From NCBI GenBank assembly GCA_964611385.1, contig CAZSXS010000001.1, positions 32,043-96,042 on the forward strand: a DNA stretch of 64,000 nucleotides, in the 5' to 3' direction. The notes beneath the pieces were generated by a model. The model worked only from the letters and a program-made list of their open reading frames with translations. It searched no databases and had not been told where the DNA came from. The position numbers were made by a program, and so were the translations under genes. This DNA comes from CAZSXS01 sp964611385 (GTDB lineage: Bacteria > Bacillota > Clostridia > Lachnospirales > CAYPQA01). Shown piece after piece: positions 1 through 8,383 of the stretch (the first letter of the stretch is position 1; each line of letters starts with the position of its first letter).

Positions 1-659
1 TCCTTGTTCATCATGGGGGCAGCGAAACCGGCAAAGCAGCTATAAAAAATTATAGCGTTAATAATCTGGACGGAATGCAACTGGAGGGAAAGACCTTTTG
101 GCGGGATCCGGAGCGGATGAAACAAAGCGGTATGTATGAACATAGCTCCTACACCGATACTCAGCGCTTGAATGCGGCCATTGCCCAGTACAAGTATGCG
201 GATACGATCAATGAGGAACCGAGGTTTCTGTTTTATGACAAGCTCACGGAGCTAAACAACTCGGAATCAGCCAATACAGTGCGGGTCACTTATTCCGCTT
301 CTCAAAACGGCGTATTTGAATACGATAAAAGCACTGGCCTTTACCTACGATATCAAGGAAAGGGCAGCGATGTGCATGTGGATGAGGAGACTGGAAAGCA
401 GCTTAGTGTTGCCAATGTTATTGTCCAGCTGGTGAGCATGAAAATCGTTGACAATGAGGGGCGGCGCTCCTTGACGCTCGTTAGCGAGGGGAAGGGTTAT
501 CTGGCCACTGCCGGTACTGTTGTGCCTATTACTTGGAAAAAAGGTAGCCACAAAGCACCCACCGAGTGGTATTTTGAAGATGGAACCCCCATTACCTTAA
601 ACAAGGGAAAAACCTGGATCAATGTTTTTCAAAGCAATGGGAAGGTTAGTTTTGAATAA
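1..659 (+). CDS. DUF3048 (YerB-like) lipoprotein, C-terminal fragment
   Basis: This is the 3' part of a gene that begins before the window. The reading frame is open from base 3, upstream of the first ATG at 75, and reads LVHHGGSETGKAAIKNYSVN before reaching that Met, so the ATG is internal. The HHGGSE stretch, the later GMYEHSSYTDTQRL segment and the C-terminal PITWKKG...WYFEDGTPITLNKGKTWINV are typical of the DUF3048 family, to which the Bacillus lipoprotein YerB belongs. Full-length members carry an N-terminal lipobox and act at the cell surface, with unknown biochemical role. It ends 31 bases before era, in the same direction. The family assignment is from memory of conserved motifs. Confidence 0.8.
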   Translation, partial: LVHHGGSETGKAAIKNYSVNNLDGMQLEGKTFWRDPERMKQSGMYEHSSYTDTQRLNAAIAQYKYADTINEEPRFLFYDKLTELNNSESANTVRVTYSASQNGVFEYDKSTGLYLRYQGKGSDVHVDEETGKQLSVANVIVQLVSMKIVDNEGRRSLTLVSEGKGYLATAGTVVPITWKKGSHKAPTEWYFEDGTPITLNKGKTWINVFQSNGKVSFE

Positions 660-690
660 TAAATAGCAGCTATGGCTGTTTGGAGGAAAA

Positions 691-1602
691 ATGTCTAACA
701 AAAGTAAATTTTATTCCGGTTTTATATCCATCATCGGGCGGCCCAATGTTGGAAAATCCACGCTTATGAACAGCCTGATTGGAGAAAAGCTGGCCATCGT
801 GTCCGACAAGCCCCAAACCACAAGAAACAAGATTCAATGTATACTGACCACAGAGGATTTTCAGGCTGTTTTCATTGATACGCCGGGGATACACAAGCCC
901 CATTCCAAGCTGGGAAGCTTTATGGTGAATACAGCCTTGGAGGCCCTTAACGAAGTGGATATTATTCTGTATGTAGTAGAGCCGGAAAACAAGGTTTTGG
1001 CTATGGATAAGGGAATCATTGAGCGTCTAAGCCAGATCGACACCCCCGTATTTTTGTTGATCAACAAGATCGACAAAACGGACAAGCCAGCCCTTTTAAA
1101 TGTGATTGAAACCTTCCGCAATGAAACGCCCTTTGAGTATGCCCAAATCATTCCTATTTCCGCTGCAAAGGGGGAGAACATGGAGGCGCTCTTGACGAGC
1201 ATTAAGACGTATCTGCCAGAGGGTCCTCAGTACTTTCCCGAGGACAGCATTACCGATCAGCCAGAGCGACAGTTGGTTGCAGAGCTGATCCGAGAAAAGG
1301 CTTTGCAACTTTTGGATGAAGAACTTCCTCACGGTACAGCAGTGGAGATTTTGTCCATGAAAAAAAGGCCCAACAAGGACCTGGTGGATATTTCAGCGAA
1401 CATCTATTGCGAAAGGGATTCACATAAGGGCATGATCATCGGCAAGGGCGGTAAACTGCTCAAAGAGCTGGGCACAAGAGCCAGAACCGACATCACTCGA
1501 CTACTGGGCAGTCCGGTTTACCTGGAGCTTTGGGTAAAGGTCAAGAAAAATTGGCGTGATAATGAGTTTATGTTGAAAAACTTTGGCTATGAAAGAGAAT
1601 AG
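691..1602 (+). CDS. era: GTPase Era
   Basis: Era is an essential GTPase that binds the 3' end of 16S rRNA during assembly of the 30S ribosomal subunit. The 303-residue protein has the usual length. G1 is GRPNVGKS (residues 16-23), G3 is DTPG (63-66) and G4 is NKID (125-128). A C-terminal KH RNA-binding domain contains the GKGG loop at 251-254. The ATG at 691 follows GGAGG with correct spacing. Two genes downstream lies recO, and era-recO proximity is common in Bacillota. The gap before the next gene is filled by a long hairpin repeat of family A, which may separate transcription units. Confidence 0.97.
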   Translation: MSNKSKFYSGFISIIGRPNVGKSTLMNSLIGEKLAIVSDKPQTTRNKIQCILTTEDFQAVFIDTPGIHKPHSKLGSFMVNTALEALNEVDIILYVVEPENKVLAMDKGIIERLSQIDTPVFLLINKIDKTDKPALLNVIETFRNETPFEYAQIIPISAAKGENMEALLTSIKTYLPEGPQYFPEDSITDQPERQLVAELIREKALQLLDEELPHGTAVEILSMKKRPNKDLVDISANIYCERDSHKGMIIGKGGKLLKELGTRARTDITRLLGSPVYLELWVKVKKNWRDNEFMLKNFGYERE

Positions 1603-1640
1603 ATAATAGAGCTCTTTTAATTTCTGTGAAATAATATCTA

Positions 1641-1750
1641 ACCCACGTCCGGCTTTTTTGAAAGATGAGGATGGGGGGTGTGGGGGGAAGGAGAAGAAAA
1701 CTTTTTCGCCGTTTGAAAAAAGTTTTCTTCTCCTTCCCCCCACGGTCTTT
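1641..1750. repeat. Dispersed hairpin repeat, family A, copy 1
   Basis: The element starts with CCCACGTCCGGCTTTTTTG and ends with CACGGTCTTT. Its core is a long stem with left arm 1682-1707 and right arm 1715-1741 enclosing the 7-base loop GCCGTTT. The arms are purine-rich and pyrimidine-rich. Two further copies lie at 41080-41191 and 57824-57930 with the same loop and flanks but different, still complementary, arms. It sits between era and a thioesterase gene and could act as a transcription barrier or a mobile hairpin element. Confidence 0.85.
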
Positions 1751-1784
1751 AAATAAAATGCGCTAGACGCAAAGGGAGATTAGA

Positions 1785-2237
1785 ATGAAAACACCAAGAG
1801 ATTCCCGTTCGGAAACCACCCACCTGGTCATGGCCGGGGATACGAATCAAATGGGAAATTTGCATGGGGGAACCCTGATGCAATGGGTGGATATCATAGG
1901 GGCTGTGGCCGCCTCCCGCCATGCGGAAAGTATTGTGACCACAGCCGCCTTAGATAGTATGGATTTTAAAATGCCTGTCGCCCTAGGCGATATTGTGACA
2001 TTGTATGCCCGGGTTACTTGGACAGGGCGTAGCTCCATGGAAGTGCGGGTTGACGTGTACAAGGAACATCCGATCTGTCACAGAAAATCCTTGACCAACA
2101 CGGCGTACTTGGTTTTTGTGGCTTTGGACGAAAACCGATTGCCCAAATCTGTCCCACCCTTCTACCCGGAAACGGAAGAGGAAAAAGTGGAATATGAGCA
2201 GGCAATCAAAAGACGTGAGATGAGGTTAAAGCGGTGA
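1785..2237 (+). CDS. Acyl-CoA thioesterase, hotdog fold
   Basis: A 150-residue protein of the YciA/BACH-type acyl-CoA thioesterase group, which hydrolyses acyl-CoA to free acid and CoA in the cytoplasm. The N-terminal stretch NQMGNLHGGTLMQWVDIIGA is the classic hotdog helix with the N...GG...D signature. A middle strand region (ALDSMDFKMPVALGDIV) and the basic C-terminus fit the family length. The ATG at 1785 follows AGGGAGA. The stop codon overlaps the GTG start of recO (GTGA), so the two are probably translationally coupled. Substrate chain length cannot be read from the sequence. Confidence 0.88.
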   Translation: MKTPRDSRSETTHLVMAGDTNQMGNLHGGTLMQWVDIIGAVAASRHAESIVTTAALDSMDFKMPVALGDIVTLYARVTWTGRSSMEVRVDVYKEHPICHRKSLTNTAYLVFVALDENRLPKSVPPFYPETEEEKVEYEQAIKRREMRLKR

Positions 2238-3082
2238 CTTACAAAGCAAAAGGCCTTGTTTTAAAGGAGATTCCGGTGGGTGAAAACGATAAGGCTGTGA
2301 TTTTGCTGCTGGAGCAGTACGGCAAGGTTTGGGTAAACTGCCGGGGGGCCCGCAAGCAAAACAGCCGCTTTTTGGCCGGAACCCAGGTGTTTACCTTCGG
2401 GGAATATGAGATCCACAGCGGAATTACTAAAAATAATTTCGCTTTTTTTTCGTTGAGCCATGTACTGATTTTGGATAGCTTTTATGGGCTTAGGCTGGAC
2501 TTTGACTGCCTGTACGCTGCCCAGTACTTGCTGGGGCTTGCGGATTTCTATCTGGAGGATGGGGTGGCGGCTGATGGGGTTTTGTCTCTGTTGCTAAAAG
2601 CCCTCTCCTGCCTTGCCCGGCTTTATCAGTTTAAAAGCTACAAGGATCATGAACGCTTTACCCGCTTTGTTGATCAGGTGGCTTTGCTGAAGTTGATCCA
2701 GTGCTTCGGTTATGCGCCCGAGACAGGGTTTTGTACGGAATGTGGGAAGCCGATTCATGAGCTTCTTGCGGATACAAGCTATGGCCAGAAAAAATTGTTT
2801 TTCTTTTCTTCTGGTCTTGTTTGTAGGGAATGCAGGATGAACATGAAGAAGGATACTTTTATTGAGATTGCTGAAAATACGCTTTCTGTGGTAAGACGAA
2901 TGCTGTATACGGATTTCAGAAGGTTGATTTGTACTTCTGCGGACTCGTTGGAAATGAATGACTATTATATAGAGGCAGATCGGATTCAGGCGATACTGGA
3001 GCTTTGTATAAGGCAGAATTTTGGATGGAATTATTTTAGCAAGTTCTATAATCTGCCTGTAAAAGGATCTGAACGTGACTGA
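2234..3082 (+). CDS. recO: DNA repair protein RecO
   Basis: RecO anneals complementary single strands and, with RecR, loads RecA at gaps. The 282-residue protein has the N-terminal OB-fold region (TYKAKGLVLKEIPVGENDK) and a C-terminal zinc-finger pattern, CTEC at 167-170 and CREC at 197-200. It uses a GTG start overlapping the previous stop codon. The last codons and the TGA stop lie inside CTGAACGTGACTGAGG (3069-3084), which is identical to the right end of dispersed repeat family B at 13589-13604. The C-terminal residues may therefore have been supplied by a repeat insertion. A terminator follows directly. Confidence 0.95.
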   Translation: MTYKAKGLVLKEIPVGENDKAVILLLEQYGKVWVNCRGARKQNSRFLAGTQVFTFGEYEIHSGITKNNFAFFSLSHVLILDSFYGLRLDFDCLYAAQYLLGLADFYLEDGVAADGVLSLLLKALSCLARLYQFKSYKDHERFTRFVDQVALLKLIQCFGYAPETGFCTECGKPIHELLADTSYGQKKLFFFSSGLVCRECRMNMKKDTFIEIAENTLSVVRRMLYTDFRRLICTSADSLEMNDYYIEADRIQAILELCIRQNFGWNYFSKFYNLPVKGSERD

Positions 3083-3093
3083 GGATAGATTAC

Positions 3094-3127
3094 AAAAACC
3101 CACGCATTTTTGAATGCGTGGGTTTTT
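3094..3127. terminator. Rho-independent terminator after recO
   Basis: AAAAACCCACGCATT pairs with AATGCGTGGGTTTTT across a short loop, followed by a T run. It closes the era-to-recO unit. Confidence 0.92.
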
Positions 3128-3131
3128 GTAT

Positions 3132-3219
3132 ATATGGATTTTATCAATATGGATTTTATCAATATGGATTCTTTCAATATAGATTCTTTTAACATGGGTC
3201 TATCAATGTGGATTTAGCA
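3132..3219. repeat. Degenerate 15-bp tandem repeat
   Basis: Two identical units of ATATGGATTTTATCA (3132-3146, 3147-3161) are followed by diverging 14-15 base copies ending near 3219. The AT-rich array lies between the recO terminator and the promoter of the next gene and encodes nothing obvious. Confidence 0.75.
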
Positions 3220-3253
3220 ACTTGGGTTTTATTTAAGTAGAACTTTCATTTAC

Positions 3254-3294
3254 TTGACAAACGCTTTAACATAGACTATTATCAAATGCGTTTG
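3254..3294 (+). promoter_or_regulatory. Sigma-A-type promoter with inverted repeat around -10
   Basis: TTGACA (3254-3259), a 17-base spacer and TATTAT (3277-3282) form a good vegetative promoter for the DUF2087 gene. CAAACGC (3258-3264) and GCGTTTG (3288-3294) are an exact inverted repeat flanking the -10 box, a plausible operator, possibly for autoregulation by the downstream regulator. Confidence 0.65.
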
Positions 3295-3329
3295 TAAATT
3301 AAATAAACAAATTAACTGGAGGTTTGAGT

Positions 3330-4112
3330 ATGGACGCTACTGATTCTTTTTGGAGTGCTTCGGTCAAGGAACTGAAGCAAGGATACTTTTTTAATAAGGG
3401 TGTATACACCTGCCTTATTTGTGGTCAGACCTTTGAAAAAGGCATTGTGTATCCCATGAACGAGCAACTGTATACGGCCAAACGAGCCGTGCGTGCTCAT
3501 ATTAGTGAAGCGCACGGGTCCGTGTTTGAGTTTTTTATTCAGATGGGGAAGGTTTACACAGGTTTGACCGAGCATCAGAAAGCTTTGATGCAGATGTTGT
3601 ATCAGGGCTACAGCGATAAGGAGATCGTAAACAGGACAGAGGCTACCAACACTTCCACCATTAGAAATCAGCGCTTTGTTTTTAAGGAGAAATATAAACA
3701 GGCCAAGATTATTGTTGCTATGACGGAGTTACTTGAAGAAAAGAGAAGGGATAGAAAAATGAACATCAACACAGAACAGAACGATACGCTTGTTGACATC
3801 CACAGGACAGCCACCATGATAGACCAACGATATGCGATCACCCAAGCAGAAAAGGACGAGGTATTGGACAGATACTTTGACAAGGAGAATCATCTGCTAA
3901 TTAAGAACTTTCCTGTCAAGGAAAAGAAGAAAATTATTATCTTGCAGCAGATCGTTAAATCCTTTGAGCCTAACCGAACCTATACGGAAAAGGAGGTAAA
4001 TGCCATTATCGGGAGCTTTTACGAAGATATTCCGACTATACGACGCTATATGATTCAATATGGGTTCTTGGATAGGCAATCTGATGGGAAGGCTTATTGG
4101 GTTAAGCAGTAG
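3330..4112 (+). CDS. DUF2087-domain transcriptional regulator
   Basis: About 260 residues. The N-terminus has a CLICG motif followed by conserved His residues (RAHISEAHG), suggesting a small metal-binding module. A LuxR-like helix-turn-helix region follows (LTEHQKALMQMLYQGYSDKEIV...). The C-terminal 80 residues (YFDKENHLLIKNFPVKEKKKIIIL...RRYMIQYGFLDR) match the DUF2087 family, usually found in DNA-binding regulators. The ATG at 3330 sits 7 bases after GGAGG; a TTG at 3324 is too close to that site to be the start. It probably controls itself through the inverted repeat upstream. The target and signal are unknown. Confidence 0.8.
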   Translation: MDATDSFWSASVKELKQGYFFNKGVYTCLICGQTFEKGIVYPMNEQLYTAKRAVRAHISEAHGSVFEFFIQMGKVYTGLTEHQKALMQMLYQGYSDKEIVNRTEATNTSTIRNQRFVFKEKYKQAKIIVAMTELLEEKRRDRKMNINTEQNDTLVDIHRTATMIDQRYAITQAEKDEVLDRYFDKENHLLIKNFPVKEKKKIIILQQIVKSFEPNRTYTEKEVNAIIGSFYEDIPTIRRYMIQYGFLDRQSDGKAYWVKQ

Positions 4113-4131
4113 TGTTTTGCTTCATCCTTTC

Positions 4132-4968
4132 TTACCTGTTTGCCGATTGAGCATACAACTCTTTTTTCAAATACCCAAAGCCATTCCCCATTTGCTTCCC
4201 TTCCAATAAGTATTTCTTTAAATTTCTTTGAAGGGAAGTATGCTCCGGCAATTGCTCAAGGGGTAGGTCTTTATTTTTATAGACCCAAAGCATATACGAT
4301 TGACTACCGTAGTCCACTTGGGTTATGTTGAAGTCGGTTTGAAATCTCAGAATCTTTGATCCTTCTGGCAGAACTGCTTTTAAGTCGGGGCAAAGGAGCC
4401 AGGTATGTAAGCTCCAATCGCAGTCAGCATAATCTGGATAAAATTGATCCACAAATTGCTTTGCGGCTTTGTAGGATTGAAGGCACTTGGACTCGGACAA
4501 ATCTGCGTCAGAAGGAATGTGCAGCGATATCGCATTTTTACCTTCAACAGAGCGTAATTCGTACTCAATAGAGCCGATACGAAACAATTGAATCGATAAC
4601 TGCCTTGTAGTCCACCATTCCCGATCAAATCCATAGCTGTGAAAGCTCTCCATGTGCTCGTTGACAAATCTGGAGAAACAGCCCATAGTATCAAAGAACA
4701 CTTGTTCTGGGATACCCAGTGCCTTGTATTTTTCGTAGGTACGGCAGGCGGTTAGCAGGCATAGACAAAGTTTACGAAGACCCCTTGGATCCTCGGAGGC
4801 AAAGTCGTGAATAGCCTCCAGTGCAGCCTTACTTTGTTGGGAATTCCAAAGACCCTCTATAATAGACTTGATGAGCTCTGGGTTTACTGGTTCCGCAATG
4901 CGTAGTACTTCTGCGCTTACTTCCCCAGGCATATTAATTTTGTTACAAAGTTCACTTACTGTCACCAT
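4132..4968 (-). CDS. Acyltransferase-domain protein (DUF5596/GNAT_C-like)
   Basis: About 278 residues, starting MVTVSELCNKINMPGEVSAEVL. The start at 4968 follows an AGGAG site; an upstream in-frame Met at 5010 has none. The helical N-terminal part and the C-terminal half (LQLFRIG-type strand SIQLFRIGSIEYEL, then ISLHIPSDADLS) resemble the DUF5596 plus GNAT-type proteins of gut and soil Clostridia that are annotated as acyltransferase domain proteins. It is divergent from a uroporphyrinogen-decarboxylase-like gene, an association I recall from other anaerobes. The substrate is unknown, and the family call is moderately sure. Confidence 0.6.
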   Translation of the reverse strand: MVTVSELCNKINMPGEVSAEVLRIAEPVNPELIKSIIEGLWNSQQSKAALEAIHDFASEDPRGLRKLCLCLLTACRTYEKYKALGIPEQVFFDTMGCFSRFVNEHMESFHSYGFDREWWTTRQLSIQLFRIGSIEYELRSVEGKNAISLHIPSDADLSESKCLQSYKAAKQFVDQFYPDYADCDWSLHTWLLCPDLKAVLPEGSKILRFQTDFNITQVDYGSQSYMLWVYKNKDLPLEQLPEHTSLQRNLKKYLLEGKQMGNGFGYLKKELYAQSANR

Positions 4969-5060
4969 GATACTCAAATCTCCTTTTATTAAATTAATTA
5001 AGTTAAGCAAGTCCCGTCTTTATTATACGCCATTATAAGGGGCTATACAACGCGCATCTT

Positions 5061-5101
5061 TTTAAAGCATATCCTGAGACAAAGGCAGAATATGCTTTAA
5101 A
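5061..5101. promoter_or_regulatory. 12-bp perfect inverted repeat in divergent promoter region
   Basis: TTTAAAGCATAT (5061-5072) and ATATGCTTTAAA (5090-5101) are perfect complements separated by 17 bases. They lie in the 318-base gap between the divergent acyltransferase and UroD-like genes, so a shared operator is more likely than a terminator; there is no T run. The rest of the gap shows no gene. Confidence 0.55.
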
Positions 5102-5286
5102 GAAAGCAACCCAGGTGTTCTGTTTCTTGATGAACGTTGAGAGCGCTTGACGCAAAGTACATCCACTCTCCATTCTTAAATCGGTGGTTTACAACACGTT
5201 CTACCTGAGTCGAAATTCAAAACCGTCAAGAACTGTAAGTGTACATTTTGGGAAATTTGGTAAACAGAATAAAAACGGAGGTTTTT

Positions 5287-6402
5287 ATGAACTTGAATCT
5301 GGAAAAATTTTGGGAAGAGGATGAAATCGCACATCAAGAAAACTGCTTTTGCGAAAAAGCAAATCAGGTCGCTTTGGGTATACGAATGAGTGATGAATGT
5401 GTCTTTGCGGAGTTGGGCGTCGAAGGAAAGCCTTGGGGACACACAGAACGTGAGGAAAGGATAAGGCTGAATAAGAAATACAACGATTTGGCCCAGGAAA
5501 TTGTGGGGATACGCCTGCTAGAGGAGGACCTTCCGACGCTTGAGCAGCTCTTCCCAGAACACAAGCAAATAGGCGAGATTTTCGGAGGCGAGTACATATA
5601 TGACGGCAACACAACCTGGCTCAAGGGCAACTGCCATACGATTTCCGAGCTGGAAAAGCTGCTTGACCGAGTTGAGCGGATGAACATCCGAGAGTTCATT
5701 CTTCCACCCAACTGGGAAAGTGAGAAACGTAGGCTTTATGAACAGTTTGGCTTGAAACCGCAAAGATGGCAGCATGTACGAGGGCCTGTTACCTTGGCCA
5801 CTTCCATTTTCGGTATTGAAAACCTGATATTTCTGAATTATGATGAGCCTGATTTGTTTAAGCGCTTCTCTCAAACGATTCAAAAGGTAATCCTAGAGTA
5901 CATCAGTATCTTTAATGAAGAAGCCGGATATTCAGAAGAAAACTTCCCCAGGGGCTTTGCCTTTTCTGATGACGATTGCAACCTGCTGACTCCTGAGATG
6001 TATGAAGACTTTGGCTATCCCATCTTAAAAGCGGTCTTTGAGCGTTGCTCCCCAGGGGAAAATGACCTCAGATATCAACACTCAGACTCGGCTATGGCGC
6101 ATCTACTGCCGATTTTGGGAAGATTGAACCTAACACGCTGCAACTTCGGACCTACCCTGAGCGTGACGGAAATCAGAGCCCATCTGCCCAAGGCCAGAAT
6201 TGATGGTCAACTTGCGCCCTTTACCTTCATGAGAAACAATGAGGAAGACATCCTCTGGGAGGTAAGACGGGATTGCGAAATGGCAATCAGGGGAGGATTC
6301 AGAGGCCTCAACATTACTACCGCAGGCTCCATTAACAACGGAAGCCTACTGACCAGCATGAGAACAGTCATGCAAGGGATACAGTTATACGGAAGATACT
6401 AA
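5287..6402 (+). CDS. Uroporphyrinogen decarboxylase family protein
   Basis: About 371 residues starting at the ATG 5287, which follows GGAGG; upstream in-frame Met codons lack a site. The C-terminal half (FAFSDDDCNLLTPEMYEDFGYPILKAVFE..., RYQHSDSAMAHLLPILGRLNL, then an NFGPTLSVTEIRAHLPKARIDGQ stretch) is that of the UROD superfamily. In anaerobes this fold often serves corrinoid-dependent methyl transfer (MtaA/MtbA/CmuA type) rather than haem synthesis. No corrinoid protein or other haem gene is adjacent, so the true substrate is unclear. A strong terminator shared with radC follows. Confidence 0.8.
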   Translation: MNLNLEKFWEEDEIAHQENCFCEKANQVALGIRMSDECVFAELGVEGKPWGHTEREERIRLNKKYNDLAQEIVGIRLLEEDLPTLEQLFPEHKQIGEIFGGEYIYDGNTTWLKGNCHTISELEKLLDRVERMNIREFILPPNWESEKRRLYEQFGLKPQRWQHVRGPVTLATSIFGIENLIFLNYDEPDLFKRFSQTIQKVILEYISIFNEEAGYSEENFPRGFAFSDDDCNLLTPEMYEDFGYPILKAVFERCSPGENDLRYQHSDSAMAHLLPILGRLNLTRCNFGPTLSVTEIRAHLPKARIDGQLAPFTFMRNNEEDILWEVRRDCEMAIRGGFRGLNITTAGSINNGSLLTSMRTVMQGIQLYGRY

Positions 6403-6447
6403 AAAAACACGGATTGATCAGAGAACCTGATCAATCCGTGTTTTTTT
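6401..6447. terminator. Bidirectional terminator between UroD-like gene and radC
   Basis: AAAAAAACACGGATTGATCA pairs with TGATCAATCCGTGTTTTTTT. The runs on both sides allow termination in both directions for the two convergent genes. Confidence 0.93.
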
Positions 6448-7138
6448 ATTTCAGCAAGCCTAATAAGCGCATAGAAACAACTGTATTATCAGCGACGATG
6501 AGATGATCCTGCAAGGTGATGTTTATACGGGCAAGATAATTCCTGATGGTTTTCGTCAATTCAATGTCATCATCCGAGGGCACAGTTACACCGCTGGGAT
6601 GATTGTGAGTCAGAACGACCTTTACGGTGGAGGTATTCGCTACTGCATCCGTAATGTGCCTTAACTCCACATGGGCTTGAGTCGGCGTTCCAAATCCGAT
6701 TCGACATTCTTTTTTAATCAGGCGGTCACCAGCGTTTAAGCAGAGGATGTACATTACTTCATATTCATCCATTAAATGGATTGTCATGCTGAACTCCTTG
6801 AGCTTCTCGATGGTATCTAAAATCGGATACTCGCCCAGCCTTTTGCGAAACAAATAGGGTATAAACATGCTCATCATGGCAAAATGCTGATCTGTCAGAT
6901 CCGTTAAGCCTGGGATGCTTTTTCTTTCTCTGGAGGATGCCTTGATCATCCGGTGAAGGGTACCAAACCGATTAACCAATTCTTGCGCAATAGGACGAAC
7001 ATCCTTTCTTGGTATGGTATAGTAGAGCATGAGCTCTACCACTTCAACAAGCGGCATTCCCTGCAAGCCATTTTCCATCATGTATTGCCTTAGGTCATTC
7101 CGTCTTTCCTTTAAAGTCTGAGTTCTTTTACTTCTCAT
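6446..7138 (-). CDS. radC: RadC family JAB-domain protein
   Basis: A 230-residue member of the RadC (formerly DUF2466) family. The C-terminal JAB/MPN metalloprotease-like domain carries the signature LTHNHPSG followed by PSDDD. The N-terminal helix-hairpin-helix-like part (ERRNDLRQYMMENG) is typical. RadC proteins were linked to DNA repair, but the biochemical role is not settled. The ATG at 7138 follows AGGAG. The gene converges on the UroD-like gene and shares its terminator. Confidence 0.9.
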   Translation of the reverse strand: MRSKRTQTLKERRNDLRQYMMENGLQGMPLVEVVELMLYYTIPRKDVRPIAQELVNRFGTLHRMIKASSRERKSIPGLTDLTDQHFAMMSMFIPYLFRKRLGEYPILDTIEKLKEFSMTIHLMDEYEVMYILCLNAGDRLIKKECRIGFGTPTQAHVELRHITDAVANTSTVKVVLTHNHPSGVTVPSDDDIELTKTIRNYLARINITLQDHLIVADNTVVSMRLLGLLK

Positions 7139-7446
7139 TTTGCATTCTCCTTTTGGTTATCATATTGTTGAGTGCGTCGAAGGATTCAATAAAATGTCGA
7201 TTGGCGTTAACTTCCCAAGATTTTTCGTACATTTCGTTGTTAAGTATAACATGTTCCCACATGTTATACAAGATTTTGTCTTCTTTTCTTCGCTTTTTCG
7301 ACTTTAATTGCCTTTTTACTATTTGTCTGTTTTAATGTAAAGCCGCCAAGCAAATAGATAGAGGCTTTCAGGAATGGATATTGGCAGCTCGGGGGAGCTT
7401 GAGGGTCTGTTCAACTCAGATTGAGTATCGTATAAGGAGAACAAAT

Positions 7447-7512
7447 TTGTTGAAATCATTCATTTGCTTGCTTATAATAGTGGTGAGTGCGGCAGTTTGC
7501 ATTCATAAATAA
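7447..7512 (+). CDS. Possible 21-residue hydrophobic peptide
   Basis: AAGGAGA (7434-7440) precedes a TTG codon at 7447 that opens a 21-codon frame, MLKSFICLLIIVVSAAVCIHK, ending at TAA 7510-7512. It is short and hydrophobic and resembles a single membrane span or the start of a lost gene. The stop touches the terminator of the opposite-strand operon. The remaining 300 bases between radC and this site show no gene. Coding is unproven. Confidence 0.3.
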   Translation: MLKSFICLLIIVVSAAVCIHK

Positions 7513-7547
7513 AAAAAGCGTAATGCCTTTGAATAAGGCATTACGCT
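7508..7547 (-). terminator. Terminator of the MarR operon
   Basis: On the minus strand AGCGTAATGCCTT pairs with AAGGCATTACGCT (13 bp, 5-base loop), followed by a T run. It ends the operon 9252-7630. Confidence 0.9.
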
Positions 7548-7629
7548 CAATATAAGTATTGGCTTTTTTGAAACTGCGTGGGATATTTCCCCTTCTCCCA
7601 TGGTTTTGCAATGCCCTATGGGTATTAAA

Positions 7630-8379
7630 CTATTGGATTGCTTTTAGAAAATCAAGCATCAGAGTATTGACTTCCTTTGCTTGTTCAGTAGGCATGTGAG
7701 GCCGATGGCTACCATTTGGGATTGAGACTATTTGGGCATGTGGACAACGTTTTTGCACATCCTCCAAACGCTTTGGAGAGGCAAAAGGATCCTTTTCGCC
7801 CCCCAAGAATAGCAAGGGCATGGTGAGTTTTCGCCAGTCATCATCCGATAACTTTGGATACAAGCGCCAATCTTGAACGCTCTGCCTCATGTGCTGTTTC
7901 CAATCTCCACCATGTGCATCAAGGTGCAGCGATTTTATGCGATCAATAAAGTCAAATTGATTTTTTCTGATAAGCGCTTCTGGTTCATATTCATCTGCAC
8001 CTGTTGGATCAGCCACGCCTGAACAGCCAATAGTTATTATACTTCGCACAATTTCAGGCTGTTTTGCAGCCATATGAAGAGCAACGCCGCCACCCAAGCT
8101 ATAGCCAATCAGGTGAACTTTTTCTATGCCTAGTGAATCCAAAAAATCGGTCATGTCATCGGCTATGCTTGGCGTATCCCACTCTTTTGAATCGCTGTGC
8201 GTTCGCCCATGTCCGCGAAAATCAGGGAGTAAGCAGCGATAGCGATGGAAAAATGGCTGTATCTGTCCAGAAAAAGCAAGAATACCCCGACTGAATCCGC
8301 TATGTAGAAAGAGAATCGCTTCACCTATGCCGACATCTTCATAAAAGATAGAGCAATCTCTTACTTGTTGGTACGGCAT
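7630..8379 (-). CDS. Alpha/beta hydrolase
   Basis: A 249-residue alpha/beta-hydrolase. The nucleophile elbow GYSLGG places Ser at residue 94. The oxyanion-side motif FLHSGFSRG, the DFRGHG turn after strand 4, an acid in GGEKDPF and a late His in NGSHRPHMP complete the expected catalytic set. It has no signal peptide, so it is cytoplasmic. It is the last gene of a three-gene operon with a PNPOx-fold protein and a MarR regulator, 4 bases apart, suggesting a stress or detoxification role. The substrate cannot be predicted. Confidence 0.88.
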   Translation of the reverse strand: MPYQQVRDCSIFYEDVGIGEAILFLHSGFSRGILAFSGQIQPFFHRYRCLLPDFRGHGRTHSDSKEWDTPSIADDMTDFLDSLGIEKVHLIGYSLGGGVALHMAAKQPEIVRSIITIGCSGVADPTGADEYEPEALIRKNQFDFIDRIKSLHLDAHGGDWKQHMRQSVQDWRLYPKLSDDDWRKLTMPLLFLGGEKDPFASPKRLEDVQKRCPHAQIVSIPNGSHRPHMPTEQAKEVNTLMLDFLKAIQ

Positions 8380-8383
8380 TCAC

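Noticed and set aside
1501..1743. Minus-strand frame starting MGGRRRKLFSNGEKV
   Set aside because: It is a translation of repeat family A plus the end of era in antisense; the similar frame at 41026-41445 comes from another copy of the repeat, so these are not proteins.
7153..7335. Plus-strand 60-codon frame downstream of radC start
   Set aside because: No ribosome site, AT-rich, no recognisable features; it overlaps the probable radC promoter.
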